Source: Raphanus sativus (Eukaryota > Streptophyta > Magnoliopsida > Brassicales > Brassicaceae). Taken from it: DNA of 64,000 nt. Under the pieces are notes generated by a model. That model did no database searches, was not told the DNA's origin, and worked only from the letters and a program-made list of their open reading frames with translations. Made by a program: the position numbers and the translations under genes. This document shows, piece by piece, positions 44,441-59,064 of the stretch. The DNA lies in NCBI RefSeq assembly GCF_000801105.2, contig NC_079516.1, positions 51,691,265-51,755,264 of the forward strand. Reading direction: 5' to 3'. The number at the start of each line of letters is the position of its first letter. The stretch's first letter is position 1.

Positions 44441-44791
44441 TCAGCCTCCGAACTTCATATCTTGTTTATCTAAACGTTGGAGAAATGAAGTGAGGACTTT
44501 AATGGTTTTTATCTGACATTGTAGAGACATTATGTAACCAGCTGTCTCTTCAAATAGCGCGTCTACACCAAGCGCCGTTCCTCCTGGAATAATCCTCTGC
44601 AACACCTCAATCTTCTCCTTTACCTCTTCTTCTTCATCTTCTTCTTCACCGGACACACACACGCTTGTCTTAATCTGCGACAATTTCCTTTTGGTTCTGC
44701 GTTCAAAACCAGCGGCAGGTGATTTCACGGTGGCTGAGCACGACGGTGAAAGAGATATAGTGTTGTCAGGAGTTGCTAAAGCTTTCTCCAT
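44441..44791 (-). CDS. PAR1: PHYTOCHROME RAPIDLY REGULATED 1, atypical HLH protein
   Basis: A single-exon gene of 116 residues starting MEKALATPDNTISLSPSCSA. A basic nuclear-targeting patch (RRTKRKLSQIK) precedes an acidic run (EEEDEEEEVKEKI). The HLH domain (about residues 57-105) reads VLQRIIPGGTALGVDALFEE then TAGYIMSLQCQIKTIKVL, and lacks the DNA-contacting basic region of true bHLH proteins. PAR1 is induced by shade through phytochrome and acts as a dominant-negative partner of PIF4 and BEE/BIM-type bHLH factors, repressing auxin and brassinosteroid responses. It matches AT2G42870. A GA/CT microsatellite sits immediately 5' of the start codon. Confidence 0.95.
   Translation of the reverse strand: MEKALATPDNTISLSPSCSATVKSPAAGFERRTKRKLSQIKTSVCVSGEEEDEEEEVKEKIEVLQRIIPGGTALGVDALFEETAGYIMSLQCQIKTIKVLTSFLQRLDKQDMKFGG

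Positions 44792-44794
<3 letters not shown>

Positions 44795-44839
<45 letters not shown>
44795..44839 (-). repeat. GA/CT microsatellite in the PAR1 leader
   Basis: A perfect 45-nt dinucleotide run ending 3 nt before the PAR1 ATG; CT-rich in the mRNA. GA/CT tracts are bound by plant BPC proteins when in promoter DNA. Length is expected to vary between accessions. Confidence 0.9.
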
Positions 44840-44842
<3 letters not shown>

Positions 44843-44892
44843 TGATATTTGAGAGAATAATGAAGTCTGGAAAGTGCATGTGTAAATGTATA

Positions 44893-44901
44893 TTATATAT
44901 A
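44893..44901 (-). promoter_or_regulatory. Candidate PAR1 TATA box
   Basis: Minus-strand TATATATAA about 100 bp upstream of the PAR1 ATG, outside the CT tract, which places that tract in the 5' UTR. Confidence 0.5.
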
Positions 44902-44980
44902 TGAGTGATGATAGAATTAGTGGACAAGATGTTAACTGTTAAAATCTTTGACTGGTTCAATCCTACTCTTCTTTGGTTAT

Positions 44981-45114
44981 AACCAAACCGAAAAGTCGTC
45001 CTGACCGAGCATTTGCAACCAAAAATAAAACAAAGAGCTTAATAAATCAAACCAAACCGATAATATATTGTCTCTAAAAACTCTTTTTTTTGTCAGGACG
45101 ATTTCGGTTTGGTT
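44981..45114. repeat. Inverted repeat, arms about 24 bp
   Basis: AACCAAACCGAAAAGTCGTC continuing CTGAC (44981-45005) pairs with GTCAGGACGATTTCGGTTTG continuing GTT (45092-45114), with one mismatch and a 2-nt length difference. The 86-bp loop is AT-rich. It looks like a small foldback or MITE remnant in the PAR1 promoter region; no target duplication was found. Confidence 0.75.
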
Positions 45115-46310
45115 TGTTTAAACTGAAATTTGATTAAAAATCTATATTTAGTAAACGAGAAATGGTTAATATTAAAAAAGCCCAAGAAGATTTATATAAG
45201 AAAGAATTTTTAAAAAGGTTAATATTTTCTTCAGAAAAAGTTAATATTGCCAACAAAACTGGTCCATTCGTACGGTTTATAGTAGTATATTTTATCATCC
45301 TCGTGTTTTGGATTGTGGGGGTTCTTTTTTCTTACACAGTTACATGGAGTTGGATCTTGCAAATGAGACTTGTTTTTTTTCACGCGCCATGTCGACAAAT
45401 TTAGACTTTAGTGACCATGTCACTCAGTTAAGTGGATCATGCTCACATCTAAATTGGATTTTGTTAGTTTGATAAGTCGGTGTCACTCATTTAAGTGGAT
45501 CACCCCCATTAATATAGTAAAGACTCAGCATAACTTTGTATTGTATAGGATATGTGTTGCTACAACAGACCGATTAAGTTTCAGCAAAGTGGCATTTTTA
45601 TTGTATCAACCTTAAAAGTAACTTATTTTCTCACCTCTTCCGAAGTTTAACAGAATTTAAGGATTATAATTGTGTAAACTTGAATAGAATAAGATACTAT
45701 ATCATTTTTCAAGAAATAAGTTGATAAACCCTAATTCTAGCAAGTTGTAGTAGTAACTACGCAGGACAGTACGGACTAGACCATTAAGAAAAAAAAGAGA
45801 CATCACGCGCGAGAAGGCAGCGGGTGGTGCGTGATTAGAAGGAGAATGAACCAGTTCGACATGTGCATAGGAACAAGGGAGTGAAGAATAGGGGACCTAC
45901 ACAGAAAGCCCAAAGAGAAGGCAAATGAGAGAGAGAGAAGCACAAGACATGTGCACTCACATGTAAATCTCCATCTTTCAAAGCCCCATCCCCATGTGCC
46001 CCTCTCTATATGCATACACCGATGATGATACAAGAGAATATATATACAGACTGTAATTGTAATATATTGAGGTGGATGAGATAGATCGAGATCAAATAGA
46101 TACTCAACTCTAGTAAGAGATAGTGAGGTGGTTCGTGCAATGTAGGATCTAATCTACTACTTGCTCCTAAGATCCACAGGCATGGTGACCACATGGCACT
46201 CTCCTAGGTCCCCACTCCATTAAAAATCAAATAGTACATTCAAAACTAGAGGCAGATATTTCGTGATTTGAGAAAATGAATTTAACATAAAATAATATAT
46301 ATTTCATTTG
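45115..46310. other. Intergenic DNA upstream of PAR1
   Basis: A diverged direct repeat GTCACTCA-TTAAGTGGATCA occurs at about 45418 and 45482. The GA-rich stretch 45780-46010 has a short minus-strand open frame that resembles no known protein. No RNA gene was recognised. Confidence 0.4.
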
Positions 46311-46313
46311 TAA

Positions 46314-46596
46314 GAGCAGCAGCAACGGAGTATCACGTTTGGTTCGATAACCCAGGTAACTTTTACCTTATTTTATTATTATTTTTTTCAATTTAAAAAA
46401 AAAAAAAAAAAGAGAAAGGGCCAATCACAGAGCTCTTAAGCTCGCGCACAGTAACGTTCCGACCAAGAATTGATCCTTAGAAAAAGATTCCAAGAGGTTT
46501 TGTTGGGCACCAAAACCAAAAAAGTGGAACCCACGTCATTTTATAATGTTTTTTTTTGAGCTAAGGATTCACATCATTCTACCGTTGCGGATGGTC
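46314..46596. mobile_element. PIF/Harbinger-like MITE
   Basis: A 283-bp element flanked by TAA (46311-46313 and 46597-46599). Ends GAGCAGCAGCAACGG and CCGTTGCGGATGGTC are imperfect inverted repeats. There is an internal poly(A) run at about 46399 and no coding capacity. Confidence 0.75.
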
Positions 46597-46599
46597 TAA

Positions 46600-48262
46600 G
46601 GATGTGATATTTGGGATTGTTTTTTAAGATATGTAATAAAAGAATCTATAATAAACAGGCCTTACTTTCCAATTTGTTTCTAGCCTTCATATTTCTTCGT
46701 ATTTTCAGGACCGGTAATGTCTACACATACAACTTTAGTAAAGTTAAACTAATCTCAAAATCGATATTTTTCCTTATGAACTCTAAAATTTAAAACTCTA
46801 AAGTTTTATAAACCGATTATAAACCATTTTGTGATGGTTTTTTTGTACCTTAAACATTAGGATGATTTGGGTTTCGATCTTTAAATAAATAATTTGATTA
46901 ATTTTCATAATATGTAATTAAGATGAAATTGAAAATTAGTGTGCAATTATATTTTATAGGAGTAATATTTTTAGTAAATTAAAAAGAGATGTAAATAAAT
47001 ATGTTTCTAAGGAGGGGACGAAGATAGGGGTTTGGTTTCTTGGGATTGAGAGTTTACAAAAGAATCGGGGGCTTTTGGCATTTCACCATCTACCAAACTG
47101 ACACTTACCCAATTATAGGAGTATCTATGTATTTATGTATATCAATTTAGATTAAATAATGTTACAAAAATAACACACTGATGAGGATTTCAATTTCAGT
47201 TTTTTCCCCTTCTCAGACAGCTTTCACATTCATCTTGGAATAATCAATTCCATGCCCTTTGTGTTAATTTTTCTTCTTCACTAGCTATTTCCAAAAGTCT
47301 CAAAACACTTTTTTAGAAGACATAAAAAGAAAGTAAATATTCACATGTAGGAGAGTTGGAATGTTTACTACTACTACTACCATTTTTGTTGTTGTTACAA
47401 AGTAAAACCGTTTTGCCGTTTTGGTTAAGAGTTGAGACAGGACAAAATACGTTTTCTTTACAAAGAGAGCTGTTTTAGCCATAACATAATACTACAATTA
47501 TTTTCTACTATAAGGCTGGAGAAATGGGCCAAACAGCTGGGTCCATCATGGTGGGTGCTCTCTGGGACAACGTTTACAGTGATTGTGGTCCCACCGCAAG
47601 CGTTATTTGTCTCCTTTCTTAGCCTCATTTGGTTGCAGTCGGAGTGGGATGTACAGTTTTGAAGTATTTACATGTGTTTTTTTCTTACTTACTTCCACTT
47701 TTTTTTTTGCTGTAAAAGATAATTTAGTGTTTTTTTTATCAACAATAATAATAGTTTAGTGTTAGGAACCTAAAAATGATAACCAAAATATCCTCAAATT
47801 AATTTATATTAATATCTTTAAAAGAAAATTCTCAAATTTATTTAATTTAAACAACTCAGATTCTATACAACAAAATATATACATACACACCAATTGTTTG
47901 GCTACAGATACAATCAAGTGACAAAGCAGCTTTCTTTGACTTTGGAAGAACAAAGTTCTCTGTGAAATGGGCTCCCACTACCACATGCATCGGTTGCTGC
48001 CATGAAACATCCATCATCATTAGCACCCACAGTCCACGCTGATACATCCTCTGTAGCCGTCGGTTCTTTTTAGACGTGAGAAAAATCAGAACCTTCCCTG
48101 TCCAACTCTATATGTCAGAATATAACATCCATTTATTTATCTGTCGGGAAATATTTAGAAAAAAGAAGAAATTTCATATTTATAGTTTTGTGTCTAAAAG
48201 ACAATTTTTCTTTTATGACAGAAGTAGAAAAACATACGATGTTCCTGTGTGATCTAAGACTT
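46600..48262. other. Spacer 3' of MPK20
   Basis: No gene is supported. Contains the micro-insertion at 47723. Confidence 0.45.
47723..47763. repeat. Micro-insertion: 9-bp direct repeats around a T-rich core
   Basis: TTTAGTGTT is duplicated around TTTTTTTATCAAC and an AATAATAATAG tail. Confidence 0.6.
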
Positions 48263-51107
<2,845 letters not shown>

Positions 51108-51408
51108 GAGAGATCGTTCCAGATTTCAATCAAAATTTCGAGATTGATGGAGGATCAGATCAGCCGCATTGGCCCCACCGAGAACTGCTCCAGAATCGCG
51201 AGGCTTCTGCTCCGGGAACCTTCACCGACAGAGACAGAATCGCGGGCCAATTTCTCATTCACCTCTCGATTCCTCCGGCTTTGCTTCGAACGCACGGTTT
51301 CGTCGGCAGGGAGGGGAGAGAGAATCGAGAGGGGAGATCTGATCACCGACACACAAGGGATAGAGAGAATGAGAAGAGAGAGATAAGAGGATGGATGGAA
51401 TCTATAGA
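51108..51408 (-). promoter_or_regulatory. MPK20 5' leader
   Basis: CT-rich on the minus strand, as is common for plant leaders, lying between the start codon and a TATATAAAA box. No conserved upstream reading frame is evident. Confidence 0.5.
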
Positions 51409-51410
51409 GG

Positions 51411-51419
51411 TTTTATATA
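51411..51419 (-). promoter_or_regulatory. Candidate MPK20 TATA box
   Basis: Minus-strand TATATAAAA about 305 bp upstream of the first ATG, implying a 5' UTR near 270-280 nt. Confidence 0.5.
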
Positions 51420-51529
51420 TAGAGATAGAGAGAGAGTTATTACTATTACGAGTTTTAATGGTTTGGTGAGCTGCTGCTTTTCTCCCACCAAAAACTAAAG
51501 AAAACTATTTATCTCTCTATATGGCCTAT

Positions 51530-51586
51530 GGGTTATCACATTATTATTTTTTTTTTTTTGATAAAGGGTTGGGTTATCACATTATT
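51530..51586. repeat. Micro-insertion: 16-bp direct repeats around a T-rich core
   Basis: GGGTTATCACATTATT is duplicated exactly around about 25 bp consisting of a poly(T) run and GATAAAGGGTT. Read on the minus strand the core ends in poly(A), as a truncated SINE or LINE tail would. Confidence 0.8.
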
Positions 51587-52974
51587 GACCAAATCATTAT
51601 TAGTTTGGGGATCTTTATTTCCATTCATTTATCTGATAAATATACTGTTGATAATATTCTTTATGTTCGAGTTTACAATTTCTAGTTGCTATTCATTTTT
51701 TAAGAAAAAAAAAATTTTAAACATTAATTTTTGTAAATCATTTGCTTTGTTAATTTTACTACAAAAACGAATTATTTACTGGTTCATTGTTTTCTAAATT
51801 GTTTGTAAGCTTGTATATCATGTTAATTCGATTTTAACTTTTTTTTTTCTTTTTTGATCAAGTTACGAATTTGCAAGGTTTTAAAATTAAGCTTGTTATC
51901 CTTCCACATACTTTTATTTAACCTTTTTCATTTCAGATGATTATATTTAAATAACTATTTAAACAAATTTTTATATTATCAAAGTAGTTACGAAAGCTGT
52001 GGTTGGTAAAGACAAGTGTAATCCGCTATAAATAAAATTAACTGATAAAAAATAGATATCAACAAATTGTTTGGCAGACATAAGATTGTGAGCCATCTAT
52101 TATTATACAAAACCAACTCGTTTCAATATCTAATTGTGAATTTTAATCATTTATTCGAACCGTGTCTTTTTATAATTGTTCACTTCATCGGCTATACTAA
52201 TTGGTACACTTAATAAGCGGTTCATTTCCAAATGTCTTCCACCGACTTTTATTTTATGCCTCCAATCAAAATCATAGTAACCAATAGATATCATTGTGAA
52301 CAAATGTTGTGTTATTTGTTTACATCAAACATTGAATATGGCATCACAGGGATTGCCATCTTAGGAAGTCATGATCAGGAATCTACTTTTCTAAAAAGAT
52401 AACCAGGAATCTACTTTGAAATGTAAATTGATGATTTTTTTTTTGCCTCTTGCGCTTTTGGACATTTTGTGTATAATCATATCAATCCACCAGTCCAAGA
52501 TGACCTAGATCATGCCCAAATATGCACAATGAAATAAATTGTATAGTATATTGATCTTTTTATACTATCTTTTAATTTAGTCACCAAAGCTAAATTATAG
52601 ATTGGTTCAATTTGTCACGTGGATTAATAATTGCTAATCAAAAGCACTTATGGCCATTTGGTCATAGATTATTTTGAGTTAAAATAATTACACTTATCTG
52701 AGCTGGGTTGACTTTGGATCTACTACAGAGGATCCAGAAGTGCCTACTTCACCAGGCACATAGGCAGGCTAACTATTAGCTGGCTTTCACATTTTCGACA
52801 ACAAGTCTCTTTGTATTGAGTACACACGTATCAGAAGTGACGTGGCGTCAAAAATCAACAGAAAAGTGAAGGGACACGTTTCAGATACCAAACTCCCTGC
52901 GTTTTGTGTGCGTGTAATAGAACGGCGTGGCCCATTGGTCTCTGATTTTAGAATGTATCTCTTTTTTTTTCTCT
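51587..52974. other. Spacer upstream of MPK20
   Basis: AT-rich, no gene supported. I looked for a small cysteine-rich (defensin-like) gene, which I recall near this point in Arabidopsis, and did not see one. Confidence 0.4.
52376..52417. repeat. Micro-insertion: 14-bp direct repeats around an A-rich core
   Basis: CAGGAATCTACTTT is duplicated exactly around TCTAAAAAGATAAC. Confidence 0.75.
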
Positions 52975-52983
52975 CTCTCCTTT

Positions 52984-53675
52984 AGGCCTGGACACGGATC
53001 GGATATTCGGGTTTTTGAAGGTATTTGTGATTTGCTTCGAATGTTACGGATATCTGATTTTTCGATTTGCTTTGCTTCGGAAAAATACGGATATTCGGAA
53101 AAACGGATATCCGGAAAATAAATAGATATTTGCGGATATTCGCGGATACTTACGGATCTCTCATTTGTTTTGATTAATACAAATAATCTTAAAAATTTGA
53201 TACAAATTTGTTTTGTAAAATATATTTTTTGCATGATATAAAAGATAAAAATTAAAAAAAGCAATGAATCTTCATATTTTGTAAATTTTTAAACTTAGTT
53301 AAAATTATAATAACACAAAACTTAAAAAAAAATTATAATTATCGTAAATATTTTCTCTTCCTTTTATGTAATACTTTTATATAAGTAATAATATGAATAG
53401 AATCTATCAAATAATATATTAGAATAATAATTATATAATTTTATACATTTAAAACTTTAAATATAATCAAAATATACATGTATTTATATATTGACGGATC
53501 GGATCGGATATTCGCTTCCCAAAATTTTAATATTTGTGATTTGCTTCGATTTTGACGGATATTGAATTTTAGTATTTGCTTTGCTTCGAAAGCTTACGGA
53601 TATTCGGAATTTTCGAATCGAATAGCAACGGATAACGAATCGAATCAAATTTAACGGATAAAATGCCCAGCCCTA
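52984..53675. mobile_element. Short TIR element rich in ACGGATATTCGG
   Basis: The left end AGGCCTGGACA and right end TGCCCAGCCCTA are inverted. CTCTCCTT plus one further base flanks both sides (52975 and 53676; 8 of 9 match), suggesting a 9-bp Mutator-type duplication. Both halves contain GGATATTCGG/CGGATATTGAA words and the middle is AT-rich. No transposase. Confidence 0.65.
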
Positions 53676-53684
53676 CTCTCCTTA

Positions 53685-54928
53685 ATTACATAGTCATCCA
53701 ACAAATTGAGCAAAGATGCATTTTTAAGATTTCGATGGCTCAATCACTATACCATATACAAACCCATGCACGTTAAGATTCTGATTCGATCGACATCAAA
53801 GCTCTTACAAACATGTATGATACGCAACGCATAGATGTTGGTTGTTACCGACAGATTATGGAAACAAATTGCGGGGGAAATAAAAGATTGTACAATAACC
53901 CGAATATTGTAGGCCTATAGTCTTTGGACTAAGCCCAACATATAATTATAAAAGCTATATAAACACATAAAGCCCATTATTATAGGATAAAACATGTTGA
54001 TCGAGTAATCTCACTATATACGACCATGGAAAATTCAGACTGAAAGAGGTGAGACGAGATCAGAGAGCGGTGATGTCGATTGATGGACTCAGTTAGACGA
54101 ATTTGACTATTAGAAGGGATTGATCCAAGAACGCACGTAGTTTGAATATCTGATCAAACATATAGCTCCTACAAGTGTTCTATCATTTCATACTTCTTCA
54201 TTTTATGCAACATAAGAAAACATTGAGAAACACACACCAAACTATTCTGGCTTCATAACTTCTCACATATCACACTCAATTCAAAAATTAAACTATTAAA
54301 TAGAAAAATGATAATATGACGTTTAACTAAATTTTACTGTAAATCATCATCGTTCAAGAGAAACTAAAACCTCTCTTTTAAATAATTTTATATATATAAA
54401 ATATATTAACATCTGAAGATATTTTCAATATAGATTCAGGTTTTGTCATGTCAAAAAGGAAAAAAAGATTCAGGTTTTGTCTTTAAGACAAAAGAAAATG
54501 ATCAAAGCTGGTTGATGTTCGTGTCAACGGGTGGGCACTTGGCGTGACGCCGAAAAACAAAAGAAAGCGATATTCAAAAAAATTTGTGGACTCTCTAATT
54601 AAAGTAATTACTAAATTGTCATTAACTCGACAAATACCCTGTTTGGTCTCTCTCTCTCTGCTTCATTCTGAGAGAATTAAAAACAAAACAAAATAAAAAA
54701 AAGTAAAAAAAAATTCGGTTTCTTTCTCGGTCGTTTGTGTAATTTCCCGGCAAGGGAAGGAGGAGGAAGAGGAAGAGTGTAAGCAATAAACTCTCCTTCT
54801 TCTACGAAACATAAACATACCTTCTCTCTCTCTCTCTTTGCTTCACCGATTCTCTTCCTGTTTACTTTGATCGCCTTCTTCTCCGAAGCTTTCTTCTTTT
54901 TGCTTGTTCATGGTTTCCCCCATCGCAG
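53685..54928. other. ML2 upstream region and leader exon
   Basis: Contains the micro-insertion at 54432. CT-rich, probably transcribed leader sequence lies at about 54650-54928, ending CATCGCAG before a good GT donor. Confidence 0.5.
54432..54481. repeat. Micro-insertion: 16-bp direct repeats around an A-rich core
   Basis: AGATTCAGGTTTTGTC is duplicated exactly around 18 bp (ATGTCAAAAAGGAAAAAA). Confidence 0.8.
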
Positions 54929-55483
54929 GTACTTACCGCCACAATCGGTTGGTTTGTGTTATTTTATTATTCATCCTTTCTCCTTATTGTTTTTGCTATA
55001 TGTAGTTGATTGTGATTGTTATGTTTTTCTTTTACTTATTACTGATGATGATCTTAGACAGAACAACAAGTTGCTACTTATGTAGACCTTGATCCTGTGT
55101 TTAAAAAGTTTCAATTTTTTTTTGGGTTATTTACGAAGTTTTGAACTTTTTGAATTTTGAGTTTATTACACAGATGATTCTTGTCTCTAAATCATGTTTT
55201 GTCCCTACAAGCAGCACAACTAAAAAAACTTTTGTTGTTCATTGAGTTGACCAACTGAGAGAAGTTATATGGTCGTCTCCTTGGATTTTGATTATCTTTC
55301 CTGTTTTGGAATATTCCATCTGTCTGTTTTAAAGCTTTTGTTTATGTCTGAATGAGGAAAACACCAATAGCTTTCTATCTATTAAAAAATTCACGTGTGA
55401 AATGAGAGAGCTCATGATCCTCCTACCAAGTATATATGCAAACTCAGAACTCAATATACAGCTCTTTCTTTGTTTTGTTTGAA
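54929..55483 (+). other. Probable 5' UTR intron of ML2
   Basis: Donor CGCAG/GTACTTACC at 54929 and a plausible acceptor TTTGAAG at about 55483, about 20 bp before the start codon. It is T-rich throughout. The acceptor choice is uncertain. Confidence 0.45.
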
Positions 55484-55504
55484 GTTGGTGGTGACGCCAA
55501 AAAG

Positions 55505-58500
55505 ATGGAGTTGGAATCTAAAGAATCACTTTCTGCTACTGGTACTACCAAAACATACAATCTACCCCTTTTTTTTTGCTTTCTCTTAACAATTTTCTTT
55601 TTATATCTGATATTTTTTGGCTGTGCCAGATTTAGACATGCCATCTTTGGAGAGTAGATCATCTGAAACTTTTAATGGAGGCAGTGCAAGTGATCTGACC
55701 ATGTTCTCAACCTCATTGCCCACACTTCTTCATGAAAAGCGTATGTCCTCTCGCTTTCTGTTAGTGATCAGTTTTTAAACTCTTTAACTTACTTAAGACA
55801 GTTTCTAAGTATATTTCTCTTTTTTTTTCTTTTTACAAACTTGCAGTGAACATGACTGATTCAGATAGCTGGCTCTCACTTGATGATAACTCACCCAATC
55901 TGAACAAACTTGCCACAGGCAACAACTCAGAGAAGGATTCTTTGGAAGAAGATGTTGAAGAAACCTTGCTTCCTGAGGATGAAAACGAGCTCCTTGCTGG
56001 CCTCATTGACGAGCTTAATTTCAACGGCCTGCCTGATGAGCTTGAAGACCTCGAGGAGTGTGATGTTTTCTGTACTGGAGGAGGTATGGAGCTGGATGTT
56101 GAATCCCAAGATAATCACGCTGTTGATGCACCAGGGAAACAGGTACCTGATCGTGCAAATGCATTCCCTCCTCGGCAACGCCCCAATACATCTGGCAGAG
56201 TTTCAGTAGAACATCCAAACGGTGAACATCCCTCAAGGACACTGTTTGTGAGGAACATCAACAGCAGTGTCGATGATTCAGAGTTAACCGCTCTCTTTGA
56301 GGTATGCATACTCTTTCTGTCTTGTATACTATCAAAGTCTTGCTCGCTCTTTTGCTGACGTGATTTTCTATTTTTGTCACCAGCCGTTTGGGGAGATCAG
56401 GAGTTTGTACACTGCATGCAAAAGCAGAGGTTTTGTAATGATATCCTACTATGACATCCGAGCTGCTCATGCTGCAATGCGTGCGCTACAGAACACACTC
56501 TTAAGAAAGAGGACACTGGACATTCACTTCTCCATTCCTAAAGTATGAGCTTAGACAAGTATTCTGAATTTAAAGTTTTTCTTTACCACTTTTGTAATCA
56601 TCAGTTTACTGCCATTATTATAGGAAAATCCATCAGAGAAGGACATGAACCAAGGAACGCTTGTGATATTTAATGTGGACACAACAGTATCAAACGATGA
56701 GCTTCTTAAGCTGTTTGGTTCCCATGGTGAAATAAGAGAGGTGACTTTTTTTTTGTTTTTCTTGTGCCTTCAAATGTGCAAAACCATCCACTTATTGGTT
56801 CTTTGACTTGTGTAAAAAGCAGATTAGAGAAACCCCAAACAGGAGATTTCACAGGTTCATTGAGTACTACGATGTTAGAGATGCAGAGGCAGCTCTAAAA
56901 GCACTGGACAGAAGCGAGGTTGGTGGAAAATGTATAAAGCTCGAACTTAGCCGTCCTGGAGGTGCTCGTCGAGTAAGCTCGGTCCCTCAAGATTTGGACA
57001 GAAACGAAGTTGCAAATTTCTTCAATCAAGTAGCTAATTCTCCACCAGGTAAATTCTCATATTGATCATTTCTTATACATTATTTTATTTCTCATATCAA
57101 TCTATTTAGCAGGTAACTGGCCAGTTGGCAGTCCTGTGAAGGGCTCTCCTTCTCATGCCTTTCCAAGGCCACACGGTCTAGGAATGGCCATGCCGTTTAA
57201 CACAGATAATATGACTGGATTGGCTTCAATTCTCCCTGGACCGCCTTCTCGCTACCAAGGGCTATTAAACCATCCAAACCAAACTATTCTGAACAAGGGA
57301 CTGATGCACAACGTTGCCTTTGGGCAGCCTCACTCGTTGCCAGACCATATAGGAGGTGGAGTTTCAAACTCCGTGAGGTTTATAGCTCCACGGTCTTCAG
57401 GGTTTGGGACTTCATCTGATAACCGGTATCGGTGGGGAAGTCCTCCTCAGCATATGAACTATCCTGGTTACACTGGTGGTGCGTCATCATCTAATGAACG
57501 TCCTTTTACTGGTTTTCCATTTGCTGAGAGGCAAGGTTCATTACTTGGGAAGTATCAGCATCATGTTGGCTCTGCTCCTTCAAGCAGTCATTTTAATACC
57601 CATATGAATCGCTACACAGAGACCTCCTCTCTGTTTCCACTTGGATTTGGTGATATGGGAATCAACAAAAGCTATACCAATGCGAACTTCACTGGCTTTG
57701 GCTTGTCCTCGTTACCTTCAGTTCCTTTAGGTGGTGGGAGTAGAGGATTACAATCAGTAAGACATGAACCTTTTGAGACTCAAGTCACAGATGGTGGGAG
57801 GTATCATATTGACTTGGATAGGATTGCTACTGGAGATGATACTCGGACTACATTAATCATTAAAAACATCCCAAACAAGTAAAGCCTTTTATTGATCTCA
57901 ATCTAAAATCTTTGTTGCAATTGTTTTTTAACTCTCAAGATGCTTTTTCATTTGTTAAGGTATACTTACAAGATGCTGGTGGCTGAGATTGACGAGAAGC
58001 ACAAGGGAGACTATGACTTTCTTTGCTTACCTATCGAATTTAAGGTAATAAAAGAGTGAACTCATCACTCACTCATGATGCTCTTGTAATCACTCGAGAA
58101 ACGTACTGATGATCTTTACATTTCTTGTTGATGCAGAATAAATGCAACATGGGTTATGCTTTTGTGAACATGGTCTCTCCATTGCACATTGTTCCCTTCC
58201 AACAGGTTTGAAATAAAAAAAAAACTTTTCTGCTCAATACTGCTTTAGGAAACTGCTCTTGCCTAATGTGTTTCTCTGCCTGTTACTGCAGACTTTCAAT
58301 GGTAAAGTGTGGGAGAAATTCAACAGTGGGAAAGTTGCTTCATTGGCATATGCAGAGATCCAAGGAAAGTCTGCGCTTGCTTCATACATGCAGAATCCAA
58401 GTCCTATGAAGGACGAAAAACATCTGTTTCCTCCACAAGTCTCCCACCATAATGATGATGGTCAAGACTCTAATGATGATCAGGTAAGTCTATTAAAATA

Positions 58501-58658
58501 CAGAATCTTAGCTCCTTCCATATACAGTTGTGTCCGTCCACTGATTTCACCTCATATTTATGGATATCATATTACAGGAACAGCCTTTTTCAAGCATTTG
58601 GAACAGAAGCGCGCCTGATCCAGATTGGTCTTACACGAACTCAAGGGAAGAACAATAA
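55505..58658 (+). CDS. ML2: MEI2-LIKE 2 RNA-binding protein
   Basis: Eleven coding exons: 55505-55541, 55630-55740, 55847-56301, 56384-56542, 56624-56740, 56823-57048, 57113-57878, 57960-58044, 58137-58205, 58292-58483 and 58578-58658. All phases agree and give 765 residues. RRM1 (about 181-253) starts TLFVRNINSSVDDSELTALF, RRM2 is about 268-340 (TLVIFNVDTTVSNDELLKLF), and the diagnostic C-terminal Mei2-type RRM3 (about 615-715) begins TTLIIKNIPNKYTYKMLVAE. Plant Mei2-like proteins act in meiosis and vegetative growth, probably by binding RNA and contacting RAPTOR/TOR. Arabidopsis ML2 is, from memory, about 840 residues; this copy is shorter in the central disordered region and ends NSREEQ early. 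It matches AT2G42890. Confidence 0.94.
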
Positions 58659-59064
58659 CTCCAAAAACATTGTAGAAGAGTCTTCTTAAACCTCAACTAA
58701 AACCAGAAAGTAGCTGGGTACGAACTCTAACCCACCTTCAAAGGTAAGCAAGTGTATGCTATGGAAGAAACATATGTACAGTCACAGTATCAAGGCTTGT
58801 TCTTCCTCGCAACAGAGTAAACCTGTTTTTAGTGATTTACTTCACACGGAAACATCCCTTTTAGTTAACATGACGTTATTATTATATTCTTTTATACTTT
58901 GGACACTTGTCTTTGTCAGTAATGTGTATATATAACATCCTCCTGTCCATGTGAACGACATGATCTGTCTACTTAGTTGTTTCATTTATAACATTACTTG
59001 TTATAAGTCTCTGTCTCAGTAAGTTACCATTACAAAACCGTTACACCTCTCTCGATCTCTCTCT
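58659..59064. other. Spacer between ML2 and BSP-like gene
   Basis: ML2 3' UTR and a short promoter ending in a CT-rich leader just before the next start codon. No other feature seen. Confidence 0.5.

Noticed and set aside
45803..46194. Minus-strand open frames of 62-76 codons between PAR1 and MPK20
   Set aside because: No homology recognised, and no splice or promoter context supports a gene; a precursor for a known miRNA was looked for and not seen.
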